From Sphingopyxis terrae subsp. terrae NBRC 15098 (GTDB lineage Bacteria > Pseudomonadota > Alphaproteobacteria > Sphingomonadales > Sphingomonadaceae), in NCBI RefSeq assembly GCF_001598815.1, contig NZ_BCZQ01000012.1:124001-188000 (forward strand): a DNA stretch of 64,000 nt, given 5' to 3'. The notes under the pieces are model-generated. The model worked only from the letters and a program-made list of their open reading frames with translations. It was not told the DNA's origin and searched no databases. Positions 45,079-54,600 of the stretch are shown here, piece after piece. The position numbers and the translations under genes are program-made. Within the stretch, counting starts at the first letter, position 1. Every line of letters starts with the position of its first letter.

Positions 45079-45877
45079 GCGGCCCTCCGATAAATCCTCG
45101 CGCAAATTCCTGGCCTCGATCCACGACGTCAGCCCGCGCTTCGCCGACGAGGTCGATCGCCTGCTCGACCAACTCGTCCGCCACCTTGGCGGGCCGAAGC
45201 TGGCGATGCTGGTCGTTCCCGATCATTGGGACAGCGCGCCGATCGCCGAGGACCGGGGCTTTCAGAGCCGCCTGCGCGGCTGGGCCGACGCGGGCGTTGA
45301 AATGTTCGTCCACGGCTGGGCGCATCGCGACGACAGCCGGCACAGCGGCGCGCTCGACGGTTTCCGCGCGCGCCACATGACGGCGGGCGAGGGCGAGTTC
45401 CTCGGCCTTGACCACGCCACTGCGTTGGCGCGGATGACGGCGGCCAAGAAACTGGTTGAGGACGTGACAGGGGTTGCCGCAACCGGTTTCATCGCGCCCG
45501 CGTGGCTCTACGGAGCTGGGGCTCTGTCCGCTTTGCCACAGGCCGGATTTACGATGGCCGAGGATCATATGAAGGTGTGGAATCCGCAAACCGGCGCGGT
45601 GCTCGCGCGCGGTCCGGTCATCACCTGGGCAAGCCGCAGCAGGGCGCGGATCGCCAGTTCCTTGTTGTTTTCTGCGCTCGCGCGGCATGCGCTGAAACCG
45701 ATGCGCGACGTGCGCGTCGCGGTGCATCCGGGCGATGCGCACGTGCCCAGCCTTGTGGCCAGCATCGACAAATGCTGTGCCGCGCTGCTCGCGGGGCGCC
45801 GGGTCGCGCGCTATGCGGATCTCGCGGCCGATCATGCCGCCACTCGCGACGAACGCGCGGCGATTAGCGCGTCATAA
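45068..45877 (+). CDS. DUF2334-type polysaccharide deacetylase
   Basis: A 269-residue protein with the NodB-like barrel seen in DUF2334. Motifs are ASIHDVSPRFADEVDRLL (the Asp of the HD pair), EMFVHGWAHRDDS with the metal histidines, FIAPAWLYGAGAL and VRVAVHPGDAH (catalytic His). It should remove acetyl groups from sugars of a glycan or lipid. ATG 45068 has AAGGA four bases before it; ATG 45077 is an alternative. The 3' end overlaps the convergent glycosyltransferase gene by 46 bases. Confidence 0.82.
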   Translation: MSVMRPSDKSSRKFLASIHDVSPRFADEVDRLLDQLVRHLGGPKLAMLVVPDHWDSAPIAEDRGFQSRLRGWADAGVEMFVHGWAHRDDSRHSGALDGFRARHMTAGEGEFLGLDHATALARMTAAKKLVEDVTGVAATGFIAPAWLYGAGALSALPQAGFTMAEDHMKVWNPQTGAVLARGPVITWASRSRARIASSLLFSALARHALKPMRDVRVAVHPGDAHVPSLVASIDKCCAALLAGRRVARYADLAADHAATRDERAAISAS

Positions 45878-47013
45878 TGGCGGAGCAGGTCCGCGACATG
45901 GTCGCGGTCCGATCGGACGGCGATGGCGGCACGGCGCGCCGCCTGACGGACCGCCGCGCGATCGCGCGCGCAGAAACGGGCGATGGCCTGCGTCGCCGCC
46001 GCGGCATCGCGTGCGGCATAGGTTTCCGCAAATTCCGGGCGCGCGATCTCGGCACAGCCGCCTTCGTCGGGGACGATCAGCGGCAGGCCCGACGCCAGCG
46101 CCTCCGACGCCACCAAGCCGAAGGTTTCGCCTTCGCACCCGTGGATCAGCGCGTCGCAGCTCGCCATCAATGCGGCCAGTTGCGGCCGGTCGTAGATTGG
46201 CTGGAACATGCGGATATGGGGATTGCCGCCGACCTGCTTGCGCAGCGCGGCGCTCGCCGGTCCCTTGCCGATCAGGATCAGGCCGACGGGTTCGCGGGCG
46301 GCGGCGGCCTGCACCGCGTCGATCACCATGTCCCACCGCTTTTCGCCATGGTGCCGCCCGATGCCGAGCAGCAGGGTGGCGCTTTCGGGAAGGTCGCATT
46401 GCGCCAGCAGGTCGGCGCGCAGGCTGGCATCGCGCAGGGTCGGTGAAAAGGCGGCGCGATCGATGCCCAGCGCGATGCAATGCGCCGGACCGATGTGGCG
46501 GTCGCTCAGCCGCTTGCCCAGCGAATCGCCGCAGACCACCAGACTATCGAACAGCGGCATCGCGCGGCGCAGGTAGCGATTGAACCATTCGAAGGCGGCG
46601 TCGATCTTTTCGCGCGAGGCGATCCGCCCGAACCAGCGCTGCGGATAGGATACGACCGGGTCGCTGTGCAGGAAAAAGACCTTCGCGGCGGCGCCGGCCC
46701 ATTTTCCGACGATCCACGCGGGGCGCCAGGGCGAAGAGGCTTCGACGACATCGGGGTGCAACCGGTCGAGCCAGGCATGGATCGGCGCCGCATCCCAGAA
46801 CATGCGGTAATTAGCGTCGAACGGCAGCGGCGGCGCCTTGACCCAGATGATCCGGCCGCCGGTTGCGCGCACTTCCTCGCGATCCTCGGCGCCGGGCGCG
46901 AGAACGATCAGTTCGTGGCCGGCTTCGGCAAGCAACTGCATCTTGCGGTCGACATAGGAGCGGATGCCGCCGCCGGTGGGGGAATAGAATTCGCAGACGT
47001 CGACGATCCGCAT
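45832..47013 (-). CDS. GT4-family glycosyltransferase
   Basis: A 393-residue GT-B enzyme of the GT4 type. The N-terminal domain has FYSPTGGGIRSYVDRK, with the glycine loop that binds the acceptor/donor phosphate; the C-terminal domain has LLLGIGRHHGEKRWDMVIDAV, LILIGKGPAS and the donor motif HGCEGETFGLVASEALASGLP (EX7E). It is close to GTs acting on lipids of the membrane face (like MshA or PimB). It is 4 bases from the DUF2141 gene and in one operon with the membrane protein. Sugar and acceptor unknown. Confidence 0.9.
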   Translation of the reverse strand: MRIVDVCEFYSPTGGGIRSYVDRKMQLLAEAGHELIVLAPGAEDREEVRATGGRIIWVKAPPLPFDANYRMFWDAAPIHAWLDRLHPDVVEASSPWRPAWIVGKWAGAAAKVFFLHSDPVVSYPQRWFGRIASREKIDAAFEWFNRYLRRAMPLFDSLVVCGDSLGKRLSDRHIGPAHCIALGIDRAAFSPTLRDASLRADLLAQCDLPESATLLLGIGRHHGEKRWDMVIDAVQAAAAREPVGLILIGKGPASAALRKQVGGNPHIRMFQPIYDRPQLAALMASCDALIHGCEGETFGLVASEALASGLPLIVPDEGGCAEIARPEFAETYAARDAAAATQAIARFCARDRAAVRQAARRAAIAVRSDRDHVADLLRHYDALIAARSSRVAA

Positions 47014-47017
47014 CGCC

Positions 47018-47554
47018 TCAATCCTTCTTGACCGGCGAAAAGCCCAGGCCGTGGAAATAATTCATCATCACGTGCATTTCCGTGACACCGCTACCCAGCG
47101 TCACCGCGGCTTTTGCCGATTTGGGTTTGCTCCACCCCAATTTGGGATTGCCGGGAAAGCCGACGCCGTCGGAGGAAAAGCTGAACTTGTGCTTGCCGTC
47201 GCGGTCGTGGATCATCGCGAAGCTGTAGCGGCCGGGCCGCGGCGCCCGGATGCACACCGCGACCGGACCGGCGGCGGGGGCGGCAAATTCGATGCGGCGG
47301 AAATCCTTGCCCGCTTTCTGAAGGACGAAATCATCCTCCAGAAAATCCTTGTCGTTGCTCGGGAAAAGCTCGACGCGAATGCGTCCCTTGCGGTCCTTCA
47401 GCCCGTCGAGCCAGACGAGCAGCGCCGGCGTTGTCGAACCCGCGGCGCAGGCGGGCGCGTCGCCATAGACCGCGGCGCGTGCGGACGGCACCATTGCGGC
47501 TGAAGCCAGCATGGCGGCGGCGAGGGCAGGGAAGCGGAAGCGGAAGCGGGTCAT
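47018..47554 (-). CDS. Exported DUF2141 protein
   Basis: A 178-residue secreted protein. Signal peptide: FRFRFPALAAAMLASAAMVPSARA. The mature part matches DUF2141: LLVWLDGLKDRKGRIRVELF, VCIRAPRPGRYSFAMIHDRDG, HKFSFSSDGVGFPGNPKLG. The domain is a small beta fold of unknown role, found in many proteobacteria and bacteroidetes, often next to outer-envelope glycolipid genes. Its ATG overlaps the stop of the upstream membrane protein gene (ATGA), so it is translated with it. The glycosyltransferase follows. Confidence 0.85.
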   Translation of the reverse strand: MTRFRFRFPALAAAMLASAAMVPSARAAVYGDAPACAAGSTTPALLVWLDGLKDRKGRIRVELFPSNDKDFLEDDFVLQKAGKDFRRIEFAAPAAGPVAVCIRAPRPGRYSFAMIHDRDGKHKFSFSSDGVGFPGNPKLGWSKPKSAKAAVTLGSGVTEMHVMMNYFHGLGFSPVKKD

Positions 47555-48474
47555 GCGGCCGCTCCCTTGCGCAGCGGCAGCCATGTCAGTGCAAAGACGA
47601 TGACGTGGCAGAGCAGGGTCAGCGCGACCGTCAGTGCCACGAGCCGCGTCACCGCGGCGTCGTTGCCGACCAGAAAGACCGCCAGATTGGCAAAGACGAT
47701 GTCCTTGTTGGGGACGAGCGGCAGGCGCGCGACGAGTTGGCGTCCCGTCACGAGCAGCATCCAGAGCGCGAGCGGCACGAGCGGCAGCGCGAGATGCCAG
47801 CACAGCGCGAGCAGCCCGGTGTAGGCGATGGTGCGGACGAGGTGGACCAGGAACACCCAGCGTAGTTCACTCGCAGGAAGCGAGAACAGGCGGCCGCGGA
47901 AAAGCAGGATGGCGAGCGACAGGGCGAGCATGACCCCTACCGACCCCAGGATCGGGCGGATATGCTCCGCGGGCAGCAGCGAATAGGCGAAGGGCGTGGC
48001 GATGGCGAGCAGTGCCAGCGTGAAGATGTTGCCGACGACCGCCGACAGGATGCTGACATCCTTGATCGCCGCGAAAGGCGCCGCGATCATGTTGAGCCGG
48101 GTCCGCGCCCAAGCGTAGAAATAGGCTTCCCCCGAATAGCCGAGCAAAATCTCGTTCGCGACCAGCTTGCGCAGGATCGGCACGATGCCCGACAGCGGCA
48201 GGCCCCACAGCCGCCGGAAAATCACCAGATCGGACAGCGGCTGCACCGCATAGATGGCAAGGAAGACCAAGTAGAAAAGCGGGTTGGTGGGCAGCGCCTC
48301 ATGCAGCGCGGCCAGTCCGCCGCCCAGAAGCTCGCGCATCAGTCCGGCGAGCAGCGCCAGGCTGAGCAGGCCGCTGAGCAGCGCCGGCCAGCGGCTGCGG
48401 ATCGGTGTCAGCGGCTCGAGTGCGGCGAGGGGGGGCGTCGGTGTGGGGGCTGTGGCAACCGTCAATCCGTTCAC
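47551..48474 (-). CDS. Polytopic membrane protein (lysylphosphatidylglycerol-synthase/UPF0104-like)
   Basis: A 307-residue protein with about eight membrane helices, starting with GTG. The layout resembles the flippase-like membrane part of MprF/UPF0104 proteins; the segment ANEILLGYSGEAYFYAWAR is a clear inter-helix loop with an amphipathic helix. No catalytic domain is attached. In related clusters such proteins move or present glycolipids. It is the first gene of the three-gene minus-strand operon (membrane protein, DUF2141, GT4). Confidence 0.7.
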   Translation of the reverse strand: MNGLTVATAPTPTPPLAALEPLTPIRSRWPALLSGLLSLALLAGLMRELLGGGLAALHEALPTNPLFYLVFLAIYAVQPLSDLVIFRRLWGLPLSGIVPILRKLVANEILLGYSGEAYFYAWARTRLNMIAAPFAAIKDVSILSAVVGNIFTLALLAIATPFAYSLLPAEHIRPILGSVGVMLALSLAILLFRGRLFSLPASELRWVFLVHLVRTIAYTGLLALCWHLALPLVPLALWMLLVTGRQLVARLPLVPNKDIVFANLAVFLVGNDAAVTRLVALTVALTLLCHVIVFALTWLPLRKGAAA

Positions 48475-48644
48475 GCTTTTATCCCGTTAGTATCGTTTCC
48501 AGCGATTTTTCGCTTCTTCAGCTTCAGACGCCGCGGCGCGGCCGATCCCGCATCGGCGCGTGCGGAAAATCAGCGCGCGCGGCGTCTTGTCGATGGAAGG
48601 GCGTCCGATGCGGGCGCCGGTGTGGCATCGGGAAGGCCAGCGGC

Positions 48645-49859
48645 GTGGCGCGAGCGCAGCACATCGTCATCATTTTTCATGATTTTTCGTTCGGTGGGAC
48701 CGAGGTGATCGCGCTGCGGCTGGCGCGCGAATGGGTGGCGCAGGGGCGCCGCGTCACATTGCTTTGCGGCACATTCGATGGTCCGCTGCGCTCCGCCGTG
48801 CCGCGCGGGGTACACACCGAACGCCTCGAACCCGAAATCCCCAGAACGCCGCTTTCGCGCCTGCGCCTGCGGCGTGCGCTGTCGGCGGCGATCGCTCGCC
48901 TGCGGCCGGACGTCGTCTTTCTGCCGGGCAATTTTCATCATGTGCTGGCTGGCGCGGTGCGCGATCTGCCGCGGCGACCGAAGGTCGTGGCGAAGATCAG
49001 CAATCCGCTGGCGCCCTCAGCGGTTCCGGCGCTACGCGCGCTGCTTGCGCGGGCCTTTCGGTGGGCGGCGCGCGATGTCGACTGGTTCGCCGCCATGTCC
49101 ACCGGGCTTGCCGACGACGTGCGTGCGCTGACGGGACGCGCGGACGTCAGCGTGATCTTCGATCCCAATATCGACACGATCATCAATTTGCCGGACGCGA
49201 GGAAGGTGCCGGGTACCGGGCCGCTGCATCTGCTGGCGGCGGGGCGACTCGTCGAGCAGAAGGATTTCGGCCTCGCGGTTCGAATCGTCGCCGAACTGGC
49301 CAAGCGCCGCGACGTGCGGCTGACCATTGCGGGCGATGGGCCCGACGCGCCGCGGCTGGCGCGGCTGGCGCGGCGCTTGGGCGTTGCGGACCGGATCGCG
49401 CTTCCGGGGCGCTTGGCATCGATCGGGCCGGCGCTCGACCATGCCGACCTGCTGCTGATTACCTCGCGCTACGAAGGAGGGCCTGCCGTTGCGGTCGAAG
49501 CGCTCGAACGCGGCGTTCCGGTTATCGCCACCGACTGTTCGCACTTCCTGCGTGATTTGCTCGCGGACGGTGATTGCGGCGCGATCGTCCCCAGCCGCGA
49601 ACCGGCGGCGATTGCCGAGGCGATGCTCGAATGGATCGACCGGCAGGATCGTCGGCCCTTTTCTCCGGCGGTCGTTACCGAGCCTTTCGGCACGGCCTTT
49701 GCGGCGCGCCGCTATCTCGATCTCTTCGACCGTCTGGCCGGGGAGGGCGGTTGCGCTAGGTCGGTCAGCAGGTCAACGCCGCCGCAAACAGGCAGCGAAA
49801 ACGCTCGACGCACTCGGCCCCTTCTTCGGCATCGAGCTCGAAATTATCGACCTTCATGA
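48645..49859 (+). CDS. GT4-family glycosyltransferase
   Basis: A 404-residue enzyme. N-terminal loop FHDFSFGGTEVIALRLAREW, C-terminal LLAAGRLVEQKDFGLAVRIV, LTIAGDGPDAPRLARLA and the donor motif SRYEGGPAVAVEALERGVP (EX7E). The GTG at 48645 is chosen because GGGAAGG lies 8 bases upstream; the frame open to 48405 runs through the divergent gene. It is divergent from the membrane protein/DUF2141/GT4 operon across ~170 bases. Its last ~95 bases overlap the TetR gene on the opposite strand, and the C-terminal ~30 residues (Arg-rich, unrelated to GTs) may be spurious read-through past the domain end. Confidence 0.88.
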   Translation: MARAQHIVIIFHDFSFGGTEVIALRLAREWVAQGRRVTLLCGTFDGPLRSAVPRGVHTERLEPEIPRTPLSRLRLRRALSAAIARLRPDVVFLPGNFHHVLAGAVRDLPRRPKVVAKISNPLAPSAVPALRALLARAFRWAARDVDWFAAMSTGLADDVRALTGRADVSVIFDPNIDTIINLPDARKVPGTGPLHLLAAGRLVEQKDFGLAVRIVAELAKRRDVRLTIAGDGPDAPRLARLARRLGVADRIALPGRLASIGPALDHADLLLITSRYEGGPAVAVEALERGVPVIATDCSHFLRDLLADGDCGAIVPSREPAAIAEAMLEWIDRQDRRPFSPAVVTEPFGTAFAARRYLDLFDRLAGEGGCARSVSRSTPPQTGSENARRTRPLLRHRARNYRPS

Positions 49860-50361
49860 TCGTCCGCAGGACGCCGACGCCCATCAGGATCGCCAGCAGC
49901 ATATTGGCGCGCATCTCGCCCTGATCGCCGCCGATCGTTCCGGCGAGCGGCTCCAGAACGTCGCGGTTGACCAGTTCGCGGATGATATCGCCCGCCTTGG
50001 GAGACGAGGCCGAGCGCAGCATGATGACGAACATCTCCATGCGATGATGGCGGTCGGCGTCATCGTCTTCGGCGACGAGTTGCGCCAGAAAACCGGGCAA
50101 TTCGTCGATGCTTTTGGGCTCGCGGAACAGATGCGGCTTTGCTTCGTCGCTGACGACTTCGCGGAACAGGCCTTCCTTGCCGCCGAAATAGCGGCTGATC
50201 AGCGCGACATCGACCCCGGCATCGCCCGCAATGTCGCGCAGTCCGACATTCTCATACGCCTCACGCAGAAAGCGTTGGTGCGCGGCCGCCAATATAGACG
50301 CGCGGGTTGCAACGGCATCGCGCCGTTTGATGGTTGAGGTCCTCTCCATTTTTCCGTCCAT
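49765..50361 (-). CDS. TetR/AcrR-family repressor
   Basis: A 198-residue regulator. The N-terminal helix-turn-helix is ASILAAAHQRFLREAYENVGLRDIAGDAGVDVALISRYFGGKEGLF, followed by an all-helical ligand domain. It is divergent from the RND efflux operon, with a palindrome in the 134-base gap, so the obvious target is that operon and itself. ATG 50361 or 50349. The 3' end overlaps the convergent glycosyltransferase gene. Confidence 0.93.
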   Translation of the reverse strand: MDGKMERTSTIKRRDAVATRASILAAAHQRFLREAYENVGLRDIAGDAGVDVALISRYFGGKEGLFREVVSDEAKPHLFREPKSIDELPGFLAQLVAEDDDADRHHRMEMFVIMLRSASSPKAGDIIRELVNRDVLEPLAGTIGGDQGEMRANMLLAILMGVGVLRTIMKVDNFELDAEEGAECVERFRCLFAAALTC

Positions 50362-50380
50362 AATGGTGAATGAGAATAAA

Positions 50381-50394
50381 TCAACAACTGTTGA
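50381..50394. promoter_or_regulatory. Candidate TetR operator in the efflux promoter
   Basis: TCAACAACTGTTGA is a perfect palindrome (6-base arms around AC) in the gap between the repressor and the RND adaptor gene. TTGACT at 50391-50396 (over its right arm) and TTGACA at 50417-50422 look like -35 boxes, so repressor binding would block transcription. Confidence 0.55.
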
Positions 50395-50495
50395 CTTACG
50401 ATGAACGGCCCACTAGTTGACAGCGACCGTCATCGCGCAACTTCCCCCCTCCCTGTGGCGCGATGGCGGAACGCTTCAACAGAAAAGACAAGATC

Positions 50496-51686
50496 ATGCA
50501 AAAGCGCTTTCTCCTCGCGCCCGTCCTGTGCCTTTCGCTCGCGCTGGCTGCCTGTTCGGGCGGCGGCGATCAAGGACAGGGCGGTCCGCCGTCGCTTCCC
50601 GTTACCGTGTCCCAGCCGCTCGTTCGCGACGTGACGGAGTGGGATGATTTTGTCGGGCGCTTCGAGGCGATCGACAGTGTCGAAGTGCGGCCGCGCGCGT
50701 CGGGATATTTGCAGCGCGTACACTTCGCCGACGGCCAATATGTGCGGGCCGGGCAGCTTCTTTTCTCGATCGATGCGCGCCCGAACCAGGCGGCGCTCGA
50801 TCAGGCGCGCGCGCAGTTGGCGCGCGCCAACGCGACCCTGGCGAACGCGAAAACCGAATTCGCGCGCTCGGCGACGCTGGCCGCATCGCAAGCGGCGAGC
50901 ACCGAGGAGGTCGAGCAGCGCCGCGCCGCCGTGCGCGCGGGCGAGGCCGATGTGGCGGCGGCGCAGGCCGCGGTGCGATCGGCGCAGCTAAACGTCGGTT
51001 TCACGCGCGTCACCGCGCCGATTTCGGGGCGTATTTCGCAGCGGTTGGTCGATCCCGGCAATGCGGTCACCGCCGATCAGACGGTGTTGACGACGATCGT
51101 GTCGACGAGCCCCATTCATTTCAGCTTCCAGGGGTCCGAGGCGAGCCTGCTCGGCTATGAACGCCGCGGCGACAAGCTCGACGGCGCGCCGGTGCGTATC
51201 CGCCTGCAAGGGCAGCAGGATTATGCGATTTCGGGACGGATCGACTTTGTCGACAACGCGCTGTCGAACGGGTCGGGGACGATCACCGTCCGCGCCGTCG
51301 TGCCCAACCCCGATGGCAAGCTGCGCCCGGGCATGTTCGGCCAGCTTCAGCTTGCCGCTTCGGCGCCGCACGCCGCCATCATGGTCCCCGACACCGCCAT
51401 CGTTACTGATGCGGCGCGACGTCTGGTCTATGTGATCGGCGACAAGGATGTGGTGCAGGCGCGCCCGGTCGAGCTTGGACCCGTCATCGACGGGCTGCGC
51501 GTGATCCGCTCGGGCATCACCGCCAAGGATCGCGTCGTCGTCGGCGGCATCCAGCGTGCGATGCCGGGCAAGCCTGCGAAGGTCGAGGCGGGCCGGATCG
51601 GTGCCGATGGCAAGGTCGTGCCCGCCAAGGCGGCCGCGAAGCCTGCCGCAGCTGGCGCTGCAGCGGGCAAGGGCGGCGCACAGTGA
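50496..51686 (+). CDS. RND efflux adaptor (periplasmic membrane fusion protein)
   Basis: A 396-residue lipoprotein adaptor (lipobox LAAC, Cys20 of the chosen start). It has the barrel-sandwich/lipoyl parts VEVRPRASGYLQRVHFADGQYVRAGQLLFSID-like and VTAPISGRISQRLVDPGN, a coiled-coil hairpin (residues ~95-150), and a beta-barrel part. The start at 50496 (MQKRFLLAPVLCLSLALAAC) is preferred to 50463. It links the permease to the outer-membrane channel. The stop overlaps the permease GTG. Confidence 0.95.
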   Translation: MQKRFLLAPVLCLSLALAACSGGGDQGQGGPPSLPVTVSQPLVRDVTEWDDFVGRFEAIDSVEVRPRASGYLQRVHFADGQYVRAGQLLFSIDARPNQAALDQARAQLARANATLANAKTEFARSATLAASQAASTEEVEQRRAAVRAGEADVAAAQAAVRSAQLNVGFTRVTAPISGRISQRLVDPGNAVTADQTVLTTIVSTSPIHFSFQGSEASLLGYERRGDKLDGAPVRIRLQGQQDYAISGRIDFVDNALSNGSGTITVRAVVPNPDGKLRPGMFGQLQLAASAPHAAIMVPDTAIVTDAARRLVYVIGDKDVVQARPVELGPVIDGLRVIRSGITAKDRVVVGGIQRAMPGKPAKVEAGRIGADGKVVPAKAAAKPAAAGAAAGKGGAQ

Positions 51687-54600
51687 ATTTCAGCCGATTT
51701 TTCGTCGACCGCCCGATCTTCGCGGCGGTCATCGCGATCTTCATCACGCTGATCGGCGCCTTTGCCTATCCGCAGCTTCCGCTCGCCCAATATCCGGAGA
51801 TCGCGCCGCCGACGATCAGCATCACCGCATCCTATCCCGGCGCCTCGCCCGACACGATCGCCGAAACGGTGTCGTCGACCATCGAGCAGGAGGTCAACGG
51901 CGTCGAGAATATGCTCTATATCCAGTCGTCCTCGACGCAGGGTCTGGCGCAGATAACGGTGACATTCCAGCCGGGCACCGACCTCGATGCGGCGCAGGTG
52001 CTCGTTCAGAACCGCGTTGCGCTCGCCGAGCCGCGCCTGCCCGAACAGGTGCGCCAGATCGGCGTGCAGGTGAACAAGCAGGAAACCGGCTTCCTGATGA
52101 TCGTCGCGCTGACGACGACCGATCCGGCGATCGACCTCGATTATGTCGGCAACTATGCCAATTCGACGCTGCGCGACCGGCTGCTGCGCCTGAAGGGCGT
52201 CGGCGGGGTGCAGATTTTCGGCGGCGGCTACTACTCGATGCGCGTGTGGATCGACCCCGACAAGGCCGCCGCGCGAAACCTGACCGCGACCGAGATTGTC
52301 GCGGCGCTGCAGAGCCAGAATGTCCAGGTCGCCGGCGGCTCGGTCGGCGCGCCGCCCTATGGCAAGGGCAATCCGGCGTTCGAGCTTCCGGTCGAAGTGC
52401 CGGGACGCCTCGTGACGCCCGAACAATTCGCCAATGTCGTGATCAAGACCGATACGCAGAATGGCGCGATCACGCGGCTGAAGGACGTCGCGCGGGTCGA
52501 GCTGGGCAGTCAGGATTATGGCGTGCGCGGCGTGTTCAACGGTCAGCCAGGCGTCGGCATGGCGGTGATCCAGCAGCCGGGCGCCAACGCGCTCGATGCC
52601 GCGAAGCTGGTGCTCGACGAGGTCAAGGCGGCGTCGAAGGACTTCCCGCCGGGGCTGGAATATCAGATCCCCTTCAACCCGACCGAATATGTGCAGGCGT
52701 CCGTAAGCGCGGTGCAAGAAACGCTGATCGAGGCGATCATCCTCGTCGTCATCGTCGTGCTTGTGTTCCTGCAGACCTGGCGCGCGGCGATCATCCCGAT
52801 CATCGCGATTCCGGTGGCGCTCATCGGCACCTTTGCGGTGCAGCTGGCGCTCGGCTTTTCGATCAACTCGCTGTCGCTGTTCGCGCTGGTGCTCGCGGTC
52901 GGGATCGTCGTCGATGACGCGATCGTGGTCGTCGAGGCGGTCGAGAAGCATATTCGTCAGGGCCTCACCCCGCGCGAAGCTGCGCACCGGACGATGAGCG
53001 AAGTGTCGGGCGCGCTGATCGCGATCGGCCTCGTCCTGGTCGCGGTGTTCGTGCCGACCGCCTTCATCCCCGGCATCCCCGGTATCTTCTATCAGCAATT
53101 CGCGGTGACGATCGCGGCAGCGACGGTCTTTTCGCTGCTGACGTCGCTTACCCTGTCGCCCGCGATGGCGGCGCTGCTGCTGAAGCCACACGAGGAGCAT
53201 CACGCCGAACCGAAGAACCGGGTCATGCGCGTGGTCCGCCGCGCCGCGAACAGGTTCAACGACGGGTTCGACCGACTGTCGGAACGCTATGGCACCACCA
53301 CCGCGTCGCTGATCCGCAAGACGGCGCTGATGCTCGGCATCTATGCGGTACTGCTCGCCGCGACCGGCTGGCGCCTGGCAGATACGCCGACGGGCTTCAT
53401 CCCCGATCAGGATCAGGGCGTGCTGATCGGCGTGGTTCAGCTTCCGCCCGGCGCGTCGCTCGATCGCACGAGCGAGGTGCTGGCGCGCGCGCAGAAGACG
53501 GTGTCGCAGATCGACGGCGTCGAGAGCATCGCGACCTTTTCGGGGCTCGACGGCGCGAGCTTTTCGACCGCATCGAACGCGGGCACGATGTTCATCCGTC
53601 TGAAGGACTGGAGCGAGCGCGGCAGCGATCTGAGCGCCAGCGCATTGTCGGGCAAGCTGTCGGGCGCCCTTGCGATGGCGCTGCCCGAAGCAAACGCCTT
53701 CGTCATCGCGCCGCCCGCGGTGCAGGGCCTCGGTAACGGCAACGGCTTCACCATGATGCTGCAGGCGCGCGAGGGGCAAAGCTATCGCGACCTTGAAAAG
53801 GTGACGCAGGCGATGATGGGCGGGGCGCAGCAGGTGCCCGACGTCACGCAGGTCTTTTCGCTGTTCAACACCGGAAGCCCGCGCATCTTCGCCGATGTCG
53901 ATCGTGACAAGGCGCAGATATTGGGCGTCGACCCGAGCCAGGTCTATGCCGCGCTCGGCACCTATCTTGCCTCGACCTATGTCAACGACTTCAACTTCCT
54001 TGGCCGCACCTTCCGCGTCACGGCTCAGGCCGAACCAAGCGCGCGCAGCCGGATCGAGGATGTGGGCCGATTGCAGGTGCGGTCCTCGTCGGGCGAGATG
54101 GTTCCGCTCTCGTCGCTCGCGACCTTCCGCGACGACAGCGGCCCGACCCGCGTCGTGCGCTACAATCTGTTCCCCGCGGTCGAACTGCAGGGGCAGGCGG
54201 CGCCGGGCGTCTCGTCGGGCGCGGCGCTGACCGCGATGGAGGGACTGGCCGCGAAGACGATGCCGCAGGGCTTTTCCTATGAATGGACGGGCCTTGCCTA
54301 TCAGGAAAAGCAGGCGGGGAGCAGCGCGGTGCTGATCTTCCTGCTCGCGGTGGTCTTCGTCTTCCTGGTGCTGGCGGCGCAATATGAATCGCTGCCGCTG
54401 CCGCTCGCGGTGATCCTGATCGTGCCGATGTGCATATTGGCGGCGATGCTGGGCGTGAACCTGCGCGGGATGGACAATAATATCCTGACGCAAGTCGGGC
54501 TGGTCGTGCTCATCGCGCTGGCGGCGAAGAATGCGATCCTGATCGTCGAATTCGCCAAGCAGGCGGAGGAAGAGGAGGGGATGGCTCCGCTCGACGCCGC

